From Buddleja alternifolia (Eukaryota > Streptophyta > Magnoliopsida > Lamiales > Scrophulariaceae), in the NCBI GenBank assembly GCA_019426215.1, contig CM033405.1, positions 28,550,199 to 28,614,198 on the forward strand: 64,000 nucleotides of DNA. Direction: 5' to 3'. The notes beneath the pieces were generated by a model, which did no database searches, was not told where the DNA came from, and saw only the letters and a program-made list of their open reading frames with translations. Of this stretch, positions 10,552 to 22,312 are shown piece after piece. How positions within the stretch are numbered: position 1 is the first letter of the stretch; every line of letters begins with the position of its first letter. The position numbers were made by a program, and so were the translations under genes.

Positions 10552-11268
10552 GGTTAATTGCACCAATTACCCCTGTTATTTAGTGTAATTACAATTCAGT
10601 CTGCTTAATTTGAGCACATAACAATTACCTCCAGGCTTACAATAAAACATTACAATTGCCCCCCTTCTGTAAAAAAAAAAAACTAACAAAATTTGCTGAC
10701 ATCATCAATAAATATTTTTTAGATTTCTGATTTTGCCCTTGAGAAAGTGAATGTAATTTTTCATATTAAAGATGATGTGATTGTGACTTTCAATTTAGTT
10801 TTAAATTAAATTAGTAAGCAGCCAAAAAAAATAAAAAATGAAACCAATTATATTTAAAAAAAATTAAAGAAAACAAATATATATATATAAGGCTATAATA
10901 AAAAAAGAAAATTTAAAAACTTATTTATGGAAAAATATAAAAAAAAAGGAAAAAAGAGAGTAGCGGAAGTTAATTGTAGGGGTGAATGTAAAGTTTCATT
11001 GTAGGGGAGAGTTTGTTATATGATCCAATAAGTGGGCTACATTGTAAGATGCACAAAATAGGAAGGGTGTTAATGTAATAAATCCTTTTTTATTTTTTTA
11101 AAACAAGTATAAGATTGACATTTTACACTTTTTGTCACGATTGACTAACGACCTAATCAGATAGAGGGAGACGTAAGGATTTATTATAAGAGGGGGCATT
11201 TCTTATGGGCCCAAAATAAACAAATTATAATTACATTAAATAAGAGGGGTAGTTAGTGTAATTAACCC
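10552..11268. mobile_element. Long-TIR foldback element, ~717 bp
   Basis: The left end GGTTAATTGCACCAATTACC and the inverted right end GGGTTAATTACACTAACTAC match imperfectly over ~80 bp. The interior is AT-rich and partly self-complementary. No transposase and no clear target duplication, so this is probably an old relative of the GTAATTACAC elements elsewhere in the window. Confidence 0.7.
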
Positions 11269-11289
11269 TTTTTATATTACTATAAAGTA

Positions 11290-12784
11290 GGGAAAACTAG
11301 GATTATCGGAGTAGGAAGTTTCAAATTTAATAAATACACATCAAAATTTAACTAATTAAGGAGAAGGGATTGTTAAGCTTTACAAATTACTAAAGTAATA
11401 ATTTTATCACAAAATCACATTTATATTATTTCTCTCTTTCTAAAGAATGTCGATTTCTTCTTCGACATTTTCTTAGCACTACATAAAATTTTATTATTAA
11501 TCTTTCTTTCATATTCAATAATATTTTTTCACTGTTTTAATTAAAAAAAAACTTGTAAGTGAATCAAAAAAATTATACTTTATATAAGAAATTAAAAAGT
11601 TCTTTTTTTTTTTCTCTTCTATCTCATGCAAATTTGAATTTTATTTTTTTGACATAATAAAGCAAAACCAATATTCAAATTCATACCATCACGCAGTCGT
11701 GCATATGATGTCTATCAAAAAAATAATCATATTTTGTGTTTCATTTGCAACAAATTATTAAAGCAAAAGTCTTGGGAAATTGGGTTTTAATTTAAAAATT
11801 GTTGAATTATTTAGTAGCTTTACGCAACCGAATAAGTTGACTTGTAAAATAATTTTTGAACTCTGAACACCAAATAACCCACTGAATCAATAAATCTAAA
11901 GTTTTTTAGGTCCCAAGTCTCTTGTATTTCTTGGGCACAAAAAGATGAAATGGGATTAAGCAATTGGTCAGTATTGACATTCAACAAATGGAATAGTAGA
12001 ATTTTGCTCAATTAAATCATTGATGATATTATTTATGTCAAAGAAACTAGAGAAAATGATTGGGTGGAAATGTAATTGATCCTATAGTAACACTAAATTG
12101 CTCCATTAAAAATTTATATCAATTTTGTCAATTGTGTCACTTGATGAGGAAGTATAATAAAATTAAAAAAAATTGAGTAATTTACAATTTTTTTCAGAAA
12201 GAGGTCAAAAAAAATTATCTTACGTGAAACATATTTTAATAATAAAATTTTAAGTGGTGCTGAAAACATATTAAACAACAAATCGACACATTCTTTCCAA
12301 AAAAAAATGGTGAAAGTTATATAATAGAGATTTTGTGATAAAACTGTTACTTTAGTACGTAATTTATAAAGTTTAAAAGTTATTTAAATTTCTTATTTCC
12401 CTGAATCTAATTTTTTCAAAAAGAAAAATTCAAATTTGCATGACATAAGATAGAGAGAGAAAGAGAAAAAATTGTCAAATTATAATATAAAATATACTCG
12501 TCTTCATTCACATGCAAATTTTCTCAACCAAAACGATCAAAAAATATTTTAGAGCATGAAAGAAATTAATAATAAAAGTCTAAGTAATGTTGACTAAATA
12601 TGGAAGAAGAAATTGACATTTTTTTAAAAAAAAAATGGATATAAGTAATATAAATGAGATTTTGTCATAAAATTATTACTTTATTAATTTGTAAAGCTTA
12701 GCAATCCCTGCTTCTTAATTAGTTAAAATTTATTGTGTCTTTATTAATTTTGAAACTTCCTACTCTCCTAATCATAATTTTCCC
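11290..12784. mobile_element. Mutator-like foldback element with long inverted repeats
   Basis: Starts GGGAAAACTAGGATTAT and ends as its inverse (ATAATTTTCCC). The arms match over several hundred bases, for example AACTAATTAAGGAGAAGGGATT near 11352 and its inverse near 12710. 9-bp target duplication with one mismatch: TATAAAGTA 11281-11289 and TACAAAGTA 12785-12793. No coding sequence; the only ORF (11820-12011) is unconvincing. Confidence 0.82.
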
Positions 12785-13205
12785 TACAAAGTATCATGTG
12801 CGAAACACGTGATTCGATGAGAAGTTAAATTGAAGTAAATATGTACAGTTTATTGACAGATCCATAACTAATTAAGAATTGATTATTTGGTAATACCTAT
12901 CTTATATTTTTTACTTATTTTTTCTGTAATCTTATATCATCACCATGTGTCTTTAACTAAATCTATTTGAAGAATTTGATAAAATGATATTAGTTTCATT
13001 TTTTAGCATGTTTAATAAATCATTAGTCTATGTATCTTTTTTGATTTGCCACAACATTGCATTTTTGTGCTTCGTACAAGTAGATTCATTTTCTTTTATC
13101 ATATCAGTCTTTCTAGTAATGTAGAAAATATAACATTTTTTCTTATTTCTACATGCAGTAACACTGAATACATTGAGAATTCAACAACATATTTCCCTTG
13201 TATAC

Positions 13206-14040
13206 TGACACGGGATGATTAATTCAAACAATTTTAGGGACACATCGAGGTTGGCAGTGTTAATTGAAGTTAAAAGAGTTGCATGTTCTAATCTCATGGT
13301 AAATCGAGTACAATGGTTAACTCCGGAACTTGATTAGGTAAAATTGAATACTGATGGTGCATCTAGAGGAAATCCAGGAATTGCAGGCGCCGGTGGTCTC
13401 ATAAGAGATCATAAAGGGGAGATTTTGTTGGCTTTCACTGAATATATCGAGACGGATACGGCAACAAATGTGTATGCCGAATTGCTGGGGGTGTGTAAGG
13501 GTTTAGAAATATGTTATGCCCATGGTTTTAGAAGGATTTGTGTGGAATTAGATGCCAAAGTAGTTCTTTCTATAATTGATAGGATGGCCCCTGGAAGTTG
13601 GGTTTTACACACAATGATCCAACACATTAGGATCATGAGAAACCTTATGGAGATCCGGTTTTCCCATATATATCGAGAAGGAAATGGCCCGGCTGATTTT
13701 CTTGCGAATAAGGCGTGTGATGATCAAAGCTCTATGGGATGTTCAGTTATGATGCTCCTAGGACCCTTCAGGTTCTTGCAAACATGGACAAAGCTCTCCC
13801 GAATTTTAGATTTAGATGGAAGTAATGTGTTTTCTATGTAAGGGAGTAGTACTCCTTGTTTATTTTAGCTTTGTTTTTTGGTTTTGTAAGGGAGTAAGTA
13901 CAACTCATTTCAAAGCTTTCTTAGAGTCATCTGTGAGGGAGGTAGACCTCCTTATGTATTGCTTTTATTTGATTGGAATAAAGAAGGGATAAGGAGCCCG
14001 AAAACACCCTCCCCCCAATAGGGTGGTTTACGGTAAAAAT
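13206..14040 (+). pseudogene. LINE (non-LTR retrotransposon) 3' fragment with RNase H domain
   Basis: An open frame from about 13209 continues through QWLTPELD, then a TAG (13335-13337) where a Trp codon is expected, then a complete type-I RNase H domain ending at 13841. The four acidic residues are present: D of NTDGAS, E of AELLGVCKG, D of VELDAK and D of GPADFLANKA. There is no ATG at the domain start; the frame begins with TTG. The domain is of the kind carried at the C-terminus of plant L1-type ORF2. The 3' region up to about 14040 ends in an A-rich tail. It sits inside the inverted array at 13.0-20.5 kb. Confidence 0.8.
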
Positions 14041-16507
14041 AAAATAAAAATTATAAAGTTAAAATAAATGCAAACAACATATTACATATGAATCTCATGT
14101 CTATAAGTTTTTTTTTTGTAAATAATGCATCATATTTTCACTCCATTCACTTTGATTTTATTTTCAAATACAATTTTGCATTTATTCATTTCAATCATTT
14201 AATTTATATATGAACTTCTAAATTTACATGACCAGAAAAATAGAAAAACTTTTACATATAAGATGATGATTCACTTGTGCAAGCATGTTGTAGATTTAAC
14301 TTATCTATCTTCATGTACTTCTATTAAAAGAGTTTTATAATTATATATGTAAGATTTTAATTTATCATTATTTATAGAATATACGTCTATGTTTTTAATA
14401 TCAAAATATAATATTTCACTTATCTATTAATTATTACTTCTATCGGCATGTGCCAAAATAAGATGCCATTTTTTAGAACAATTTTTTTTCTAGTACACTT
14501 TTCAACTAAAATAGAGATAGATATTGATAATTACTAACTATTAACCAATATCAAATGCTAAAAGTTTTTACATTTTCAAATCTCATTTAAAATTTAATTT
14601 GGTAAAAATTAGACAAAAAAATTGTATAGAAGGAATCTTATCTTACATGAATAGTGAGTTTCAATTGCCTTTGATTTTCCTCTCAACTCGTATGCTACAC
14701 CTCATACTTAAAGACCTACAAATTTGAAAACTCTATTATATTTTTATTACATCTTCTAATGTCAAGATAATTAAGTTTTCTAAGTGTGTTGTCTAAACTA
14801 TTTTAAACAATGTAGAAATTTCGATATTTATTTTCCTTCTAACTCCTACTATTAAGAGTTTTTTTTTTCTTAATCAATATTTATTTGTTATACTTAAGAC
14901 GCATCTGTAAGCATGATCAGGCATGTTTGTACCAAAAAAAGAAAACATTTTGACAAAACAATCTTAATATTTTATTTTTTAGCATGTTCATATAGATGAA
15001 TAGTCTACGTCTCTTTTCTAATTTTATCAATAACAAGTCTTTTTCTTTCTTCTGATGAACATAAGTAGATTTATTTATTTCACCCTGTTAGTTTTTTTTA
15101 ATAATATTGAAAATGTAATATTCCTCCTCAAATTATGTATTTAGTAGTAGCACATTGAGTATATTCTTTATTGTGAGATACTAAAGATAAAATAAATATT
15201 ATATTACATACAAATACTTGTATCCATGAGACTTTTCCAAATTAATAGAACGCATCATATTTTTTAAAAAATTATTTATATGACTTTTTTTTTCTTTGTT
15301 TGAATCAATATGACTTTATTATCAAACATATTTTTTTATTTGTTATTTTTCTAAATACTTTAAGCACATATATTCTTCTAGATATATGGAGTGATAGTTT
15401 ATTTATGCAAGCATGTTATATATATGTTTGACTTATATCCTTATATACATCTCACACAAAGAATCTAATAAATACCTTTATATAAGAAAATAATTTATTA
15501 GTATTTTCAAAATATACACGAATTTTTTAGCATCAGTTTCTTATGTATTGTGCCAAAATAAAGTTCAGTTTCTTAAAATAAAATTTTCTTTCTAACCCAC
15601 TTAAAATAATAACGACTAATATTAAATTCTAAAAGTTTTTGTATTTATCTCATTTAAAAACTTAATAGTTTGGTCGAAAAATAGACCTTTAAAATTGAGA
15701 TGAAATGAGTGTTGTTTTAGATGAGTAAGGTTTTTGTATTGATTTTCTTCTCAACTTATCTCTAATATTTTCATATTTAAAAATATATATTTAAAAACTC
15801 TATTTTTTCACATATATAATTAAATTGTTTAAATACATTGTCTAAACATTTTTTGGACAACATACAAACTTAAAATTTATTTTTCTTCTACTAATAGTTT
15901 CATATTACTAAGGATTTCTATTTGCCTTAGTTGACCTTGTTTTACTTAAGATGTGTTTTAGCAATTGCAATACTTTGATCAATTTGAATATAAATAAACT
16001 TTTGACAAGAATGTCATAAGTGTTTCTTTTCTAGAATTTTCACGCTTTCACTAATCTACTTATTTTTTAATTTGTCGCAACCATCTCTTTTTGTTCCTCT
16101 TGATCCACACAAGTAGACTCTTTTCGCTTATTCTATTACTCTTCAAATAGGGGAATGATTTTGGCACTCCATAAGTTACTATTGAAGCTTCAACTTCAAT
16201 TTTTATATTAAAATATGACAACAATCCATAGAGTATAAAAATATTATAAACTACAAAACTATCTTTATGCAATCAAAACACGTTATTATATTATCTTCAC
16301 TATTTTATACATATCCAATAAGAAGTACATAAATTTGAATATTGAATAGTTTTTAATAGTTATATGGAATTTAAAACATGAAAATTTATAGTGTCATCAA
16401 AAATATAACGTACATAGTATGTCAATGAAAAACAACAAAATGTCGATCTTCAAATGAAAATCATCTCTTTTTGACGTCATAAATAAATGCTCAAATAATT
16501 AGTTTAA

Positions 16508-16575
16508 TCCTCACAAAAAGTTAAATAATAACAATAACAATAACAACAACAACAACAATAGTGATGATGGTGATG
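16508..16575. repeat. (AAC/AAT)n and (GAT)n simple repeats
   Basis: AACAATAACAAC repeats followed by GATGATGGTGATGATG, lying near the centre of the inverted array. Confidence 0.85.
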
Positions 16576-18928
16576 ATGTTAGAAATAGGTAATAATTTCT
16601 TAATTTGTATACAACAGAAAAAGTATATAAATATATATTTTAGATTTGAATTCCCAGAAAAATAATAAAAGAATTTATAGTTTTGTGCTTGAATATTTTC
16701 TAGTTTCCTTTGTATGGTGTAATAATATCCTATATAAAAAATAGAATGATAAACTTCTTTACATATGCATACATATATGAAAAGATTTAAGCTAATATAC
16801 ATATTTTGATGTTGATGACATATCTCTTAAAGAATAAAATTCAAGAAGCTGACCTAGTTTAAATTAACTGCGGCTCGACTATTCTCACAAAAATTATTAG
16901 ACTCAAACTCTTGCGCCAAGCCAATTTTATAAAGAAAATAAATAAGTAAAGTTTAGACTTGTAGTCAAATGTTTCAACTTAACAACAAAAAATGGTTATT
17001 AATTTTGATAACCCTAAATTATCTAAAATCTTTCGGTATATTATAGTGATAAATAATTATTAATATCAGATTATTACTTTTCGATAATGTTGAAACTTGA
17101 ATTTTGTATGTGGAGGTTATTGTTATTAGTGTTATATCATTATTTTAAATGAGTAGTTTAGAAGGCAAAAAAAGTTCATCTTAATAAATGAAATTTTATT
17201 TTGACACATTTGTAAAAGAAAGCAAAAATAAAAATTGTAGGACACATGTAAACTATATATTTGATGCTAACTATTTTGAAAATACTAAAGGTGTTATTTA
17301 CTCAATTTGTATATATAAGGATACATAAATTAAAACTACAACGTTCAAATGGATTACCATTCTGTATATGTGCTAGCTAGAAGTTCACATGTGCTTAAAA
17401 TTATTAATTAGAATGAATAACAAATGTAAGAAGATAAAGAAAATTATTATCAAATAAGTAACTTGAGCGAGAAGTGATGCGCTCTACATTTAATATTTTT
17501 AAAAAGATTTATAGACACGTGTATTCTTACATAATCTAAAGTTTAATGTTACTTTGTCTTTATAATATTGTGTTAGAAAATATACTATATATTACTGCAT
17601 ATATAATGAAAACAAATATTTTATATTGTATATTATCAGAAAAATGATAGGACAAAATAAATAAATTTACTTGTATGTACGTATATGTACAAGTAAGAAA
17701 AGCTGATGTCCGTGACAAATTACAACAAATTTTTATTAAATTAATGGTCATATACATTATTTTTTAAATGAATTGTTTTTCTTACATACAAGTATTTTCT
17801 ATGGATGTACATGAAGATGCATTAGCTAAACTATACATATGGTTGCACAAATAGATTATCATGCTATATTTAAAATTTCACATGTTTTTTAAGTTAATAG
17901 AATAAATAACAAATGCAAAATAAACTGTGCTTGAAAATAAAATCCTATAATCAACTTTTTGAAAAAAATGACATATATTATGTTTAATTTGAAAACAAAT
18001 CATAAACACAAGTATTTTGTTTCTTAATATGATGCTTATAGTTATTTTGTCTTTTATATCTCATAATAAAGAATGTAATATATATGTTATTGCATATAGA
18101 AGTATGAAGATTGACTTTATATTTTCTAGACTATTAGAAATACCACAGTACAAAATAAATAAATCTACATGTGTATATCACAATAAAGAAACTACATTGT
18201 CAGTTATAAATTAAAAAGATATATAGACTATAATATTATATACATGAACATGCTAGAAAATTAATATGATATTCTTGTGAGACATTTATTTAATATTTAA
18301 ATAGATCAGAATATTGCATGTTTTTAAACATGTCTCAAGTATAACATAAAAATGGTTTATTAAGAAGAAAAAAGAAACTTTAGTAATAGGAAGCAATTTA
18401 GAATGAAAATAGACCCTACATTACCTAAAACTATTTAGAAATTGGAACAATTTACTTATACATGAGAAAGTGTAATGAAAAGAATATGATGAAGTTCTTA
18501 AATTTGTAACCTTTTCAATATGAGGTGTTAGAGATAAGTTGAAAGGAGAAAAACAACAACAAAAGCTTGCTCATTCCATCCCAATTTCATAGATCAATTT
18601 TGACCAAATTACTAATTTTCAATGAGATGTAAAAATAATAAAAATAGCATTTCATGGTGTCGGATAATTATTTTAAGTGAGTAGCTTCAAAGAAAAAAAA
18701 TTCATTTAGAATATGAAACTATATTTTGGCACGTCCTGAAAAGAAAGAAGAAACAATAACTATTAGACACATGCAATATTACATTTTATAAAGACACACG
18801 TATTTTATAAAAATATTGATGAATCAGTTTCTATACAAAATATTTAGTAAATTCTTTAGTACATGTATATAAGGGATACGTAAGTTAAAACTAAAACATA
18901 GTTGCACAAACGGACTATCTTCCTATAT

Positions 18929-20138
18929 GGGTAAATTACACCCAACCCCCCTGTGCTCGACCTTGTTATCACTCCACCCCCTGTGAAAAACAAATTGTCA
19001 ACTTACCCCATTGCCATTTCTAAAAAGATATCTACCGCCTCCCTCCAATATTTTTGCCTGTAAAAAATTCTGTAGAGACCAAAATACCCTTGCATATTGA
19101 AAATATTTACACTAATATTAATTCTATTATTTTATATTGTAATTTTTATCTACCTTTTTATTTTTATTTTTCATTTATTTTCATCTTCTTCCCCAACTCA
19201 TTCCTTTCCCCCAGATCCCTAATCCTAATAAACCATTTCCTTATCCAACCAAAATTAGTTCTTAAAATCAACCCCCCCCCCCCCCCCTCCTCAGGCACCA
19301 TCATCCTAATTCCTAATCATCTTCCCCATCCCAATTTAAATTTTATAATCATAAAAAGATATTTAAAAATAAATACTAATAATATATATATATATATATA
19401 TATATGTTATTCAAATCTGCAAATTTGCAGATTTGAAGAAATAATGTGGAGAGATAATTCGCTCTCATAGAGGGGAGAGAGAGATAGGATTGGCGAAAAT
19501 CTTCAAATCTGCGGATTTGCAGAAGTGTCGGGCTTTGAGTGGCTATTTACAATGTTTGGGACGGCAATTTGCAGAAGTGGTGGCGGTGGTGCTTGTGGAA
19601 ACGGTTGAAGAGAACAAATTTCATGGACGTCAACTCGCGGGAAAATTTCAGGGCCGTAGTGCGACTTATCGACAGGAAGGTGGTGGAGGCGTTGCCGGAG
19701 GTTTGCAAGAAGAGTAACTCGACCGGAGTGGATGGGGTTTTTCACTTGCCATTGAAGCTTGGAGGTTGAAGGTTGTGGATTTAGAGGTTGAAGGTGGTGG
19801 ATTGCAAGTGGTCGCCGGTGGTATATATATATATTAAGTTTAAATATTATTTAAATGTGTAAATATATATAATATTAATATATTATTAATAAATTTAAAA
19901 TATAAAAATATATGAACCATTGATTTTAGTAGATCAAATCCAACGGTTGTAAGATTAAGGGAAAATCAATTTTTTATTAACAAAAATCGGATAACCAGTC
20001 TCATGCCACGTGAGTGAGGTGCGTAGGGAGTTAAATTGCTTCTTTTAATTGATTCACAGGGGGGTAACATGACAATTTTTTTTCATAGGGGGCGGAGTGA
20101 TAATAAGGTTAATCACAGGGGGGTTGGATGTAATTTAC
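18929..20138. mobile_element. Long-TIR foldback element, ~1.2 kb, inserted in the inverted array
   Basis: The left end GGGTAAATTACACCCAACCC and the inverse of the right end GTAAATTACATCCAACCCCC match for ~90 bp, through CTGTGAAAAACAAATTGTCA. It interrupts the array unit between CTATAT and AAGGTCATACAC. The interior has a C15 tract (19273-19287), a TA microsatellite and overlapping ORFs on both strands (19490-19769) with no known domain. No target duplication is evident. Confidence 0.78.
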
Positions 20139-20769
20139 AAGGTCATACACTTGATGTTGTTAGAATAAATAGCAAATATAAAATGTGTACTTAACAATAA
20201 AAAAATATAAGTAATAGAGTGAAATTAAAATATTATATGTATTTCATTTTGAAGAGATTTATATACATGACTATCATATGTAATCTTATGCTCACATTTT
20301 TTTTTTTTGATACTATCATAATGAAAAAATATATTCTATATGTTACTGCATATAGAAGTAGGAAGAATGATAATATATCTTTTACATTATTAGAAAGAGT
20401 GATAGAACGAAAGAGTGTGGAGAAGAAAATGCGATTGATGGTCATATGTGTATATATTCCAGAAAGTAATATTATTATATTTGTCAAAATAAATCAAGAT
20501 AATATTTAAACAAATAAACAAAACGTGATGAAAAATATAGAAAAACAATTAATCATTTTCTTAAATAACTATTATAAAATAATAATTAAACTTATTTGTC
20601 AATAAGTTAAACATATTTACAAAGACTCCTGACGGCTGACATACATGACCATAAATTTTATAATTATTACTTCAATATACAGCGATGTACATGATACTTT
20701 CTAGTATAATGAAATGACAACATAATCATGTCACAATTTACATGTTCATATATATATATATATATTGTG

Positions 20770-22060
20770 GTCCATTATAATATACAATGCAAAATACAGA
20801 TTGGATGGTCCCTACAAATCCCTTGAAAGAAACATACGTTGCAGAACATTATCCCACACAAGTATCAAACATTTTTCACCTTTAAAATCTCCTAAATATC
20901 ACTCTAGAAGTCCACAAAAAATAAAGCAAAAACTGAGTCAGAATACAGACTAATCAGCATCGGCAGTAAAATTGGGCTAGAGGACTCTTAAGATTCCGAT
21001 TTCTATACACTCATTTGCAGAAAACCTAGATGCCAAGAAAGTCAAACCAATACTATACGACCCCCGCCAGCATTTCCATTGGCCCTGGCTAACCCTTCTG
21101 CTGCTTCTTCTCCCTTCCTTTTCAATTCCAAGAGTTTCCTTTGGGTCGAGGGTCCATGTAGATATGCCACAAAAAACACCTTCTCTTTAGTGAACTGCAG
21201 TTGAAGAAAACACTTCTTCCACTATCGGTTGTCATACTATCGAAACAACCTTGAATAAGGAATATCATTTCATCGACTAGATCTCCTTCTCGAACAATGT
21301 ATGTGTTTTCTATGTCGAGTAACCCCACATCCATATGCAACCTACACAAATTGCTGATCACATAATAAACTTGTAATTTTATTCTTTGCTCTTAGAACAG
21401 TGTAAAGGCTGTAGATGGTATTTTGCAATAACAAAATGCATAAAATGCAGTTATTTACTTGATTACAGGGATACCGCATTCGTGGGTGCTATGTTCAAAT
21501 GAGTGCTCCTCGCAGGACAAAAGCTGTTATCTTATAATAATCTTCTTTTCTTGTCTCTCATTCTCGGGCAAGGTTCCTAGTCAACTGAAGATCAAAACAG
21601 GTCTTATACAAAATCATTCCCAATGGGCTGAAAGACCAAATCATCCTGATCATCACTTGATGCATTCACAGAAACGTGTGTATTCATATCAATTCAGCTA
21701 CATGCCAAGGAAAGCCACAAATGTCCACCATTCAAATACTTAAAAAAGGAAACCTTTAATATGTAAACAGATTTGCTTGAGATATAAACCTGGCAGAAAC
21801 ATGAAAATTTTGTGGTTTTCATCTCACAAGTAAGCCGAAGCATAATAGAGCACACTTAGAAATCTTATATTCGCTCTGTCTTTGAGCACTCTTGGAAACG
21901 GGTTGCGAGAGCTCATAAGAGCAAATAATGAAGACTTGCGAAGAGAGAAGGGCTAGAGACGTGAAAACAATTCCTCCAAGATCATCATTGAAAAACCATT
22001 TTCTATAGAAGTTTTTCATTTGACCAATAACAAAAGTTGAAAGGAATTTGGCTACATACA
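20770..22060 (-). repeat. Rearranged segmental copy of the CNGC 3' region
   Basis: 20770-21400 matches the 3' end of the CNGC gene (about 27110-28030). 21590-21920 matches the DNA beyond that gene's 3' end (about 26105-26180 and 26668-26890). In the intact locus the second block precedes the first on the plus strand; here the order is reversed though the orientation is kept. Confidence 0.85.
20950..21341 (-). pseudogene. CNGC last-exon pseudogene (CNBD fragment)
   Basis: Reading on the minus strand, it begins at an acceptor-like TAG (21342-21344) and covers a damaged cyclic-nucleotide-binding segment (ENTYIVREGD.VDEMIFLI). It then loses ~200 bp relative to 27540-27743 at a junction near 21142, removing the phosphate-binding cassette's end, the following helices and most of the IQ motif. 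It resumes with the C-terminal tail and ends with FTADAD and a TAG stop. There are also small indels and frame changes. None of the upstream channel exons is present, so no channel can be made. Confidence 0.88.
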
Positions 22061-22312
22061 CAAAATAAAATGATAATAATTGAGTTCAGCAAAGCATGTA
22101 TGACAGGAAGCTTCAACATACCTGATATATTATCGTCTCTTATAACACTTACGTCTGCTAGTGCACTTGACTTCTGCAATTGGAAAGAGGAGTTGCCAAA
22201 CTTGGTGATTTAGTGGATTCTGAGAGACAAAACGAAAATTCCAAGACAGTTGGCAGATAATGGAACATGTAAGAATATTTATGTTACTGCATAAAAATAA
22301 TCTCCTCACAAG
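22061..22312 (-). other. Probable 3' UTR of the PPR gene
   Basis: Follows the PPR stop on the minus strand. The small plus-strand ORF 22260-22499 is a shadow of the PPR gene. Confidence 0.45.

Larger units (their letters stand above)
12990..20500. repeat. Decayed inverted array of ~1.07-kb units
   Basis: Forward units are recognised by a TTTTTAGCATGTT start (13003 and 14980, with a degenerate third start near 16015). Removing the ~0.9-kb LINE fragment from the first unit gives a spacing of about 1.07 kb. From about 17.1 kb the same sequence runs in reverse. The block TTAGAGATAAGTTGA at 18530 matches the inverse of 15740-15770, and ATTAGAAAGAGTGATAG near 20390 matches the inverse of 13105-13125. 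The motif around TTGCACAA/GGATACATAAATTAAAAC recurs at 17320, 17830 and 18880. Units are strongly diverged and AT-rich with no ORFs of note. Origin unknown: an old foldback transposon cluster or a local inverted segmental duplication. Confidence 0.65.

Noticed and set aside
13344..13841. A host RNase H gene
   Set aside because: It begins with TTG, is preceded by a Trp-to-stop change in a continuing LINE frame, and has a LINE-like 3' end.
19490..19769. Overlapping ORFs on both strands
   Set aside because: They lie in a foldback element, overlap each other, and have no recognisable domain.
21122..21361. A separate small cyclic-nucleotide-binding protein
   Set aside because: It is a deleted copy of the CNGC last exon, with no start or upstream exons.
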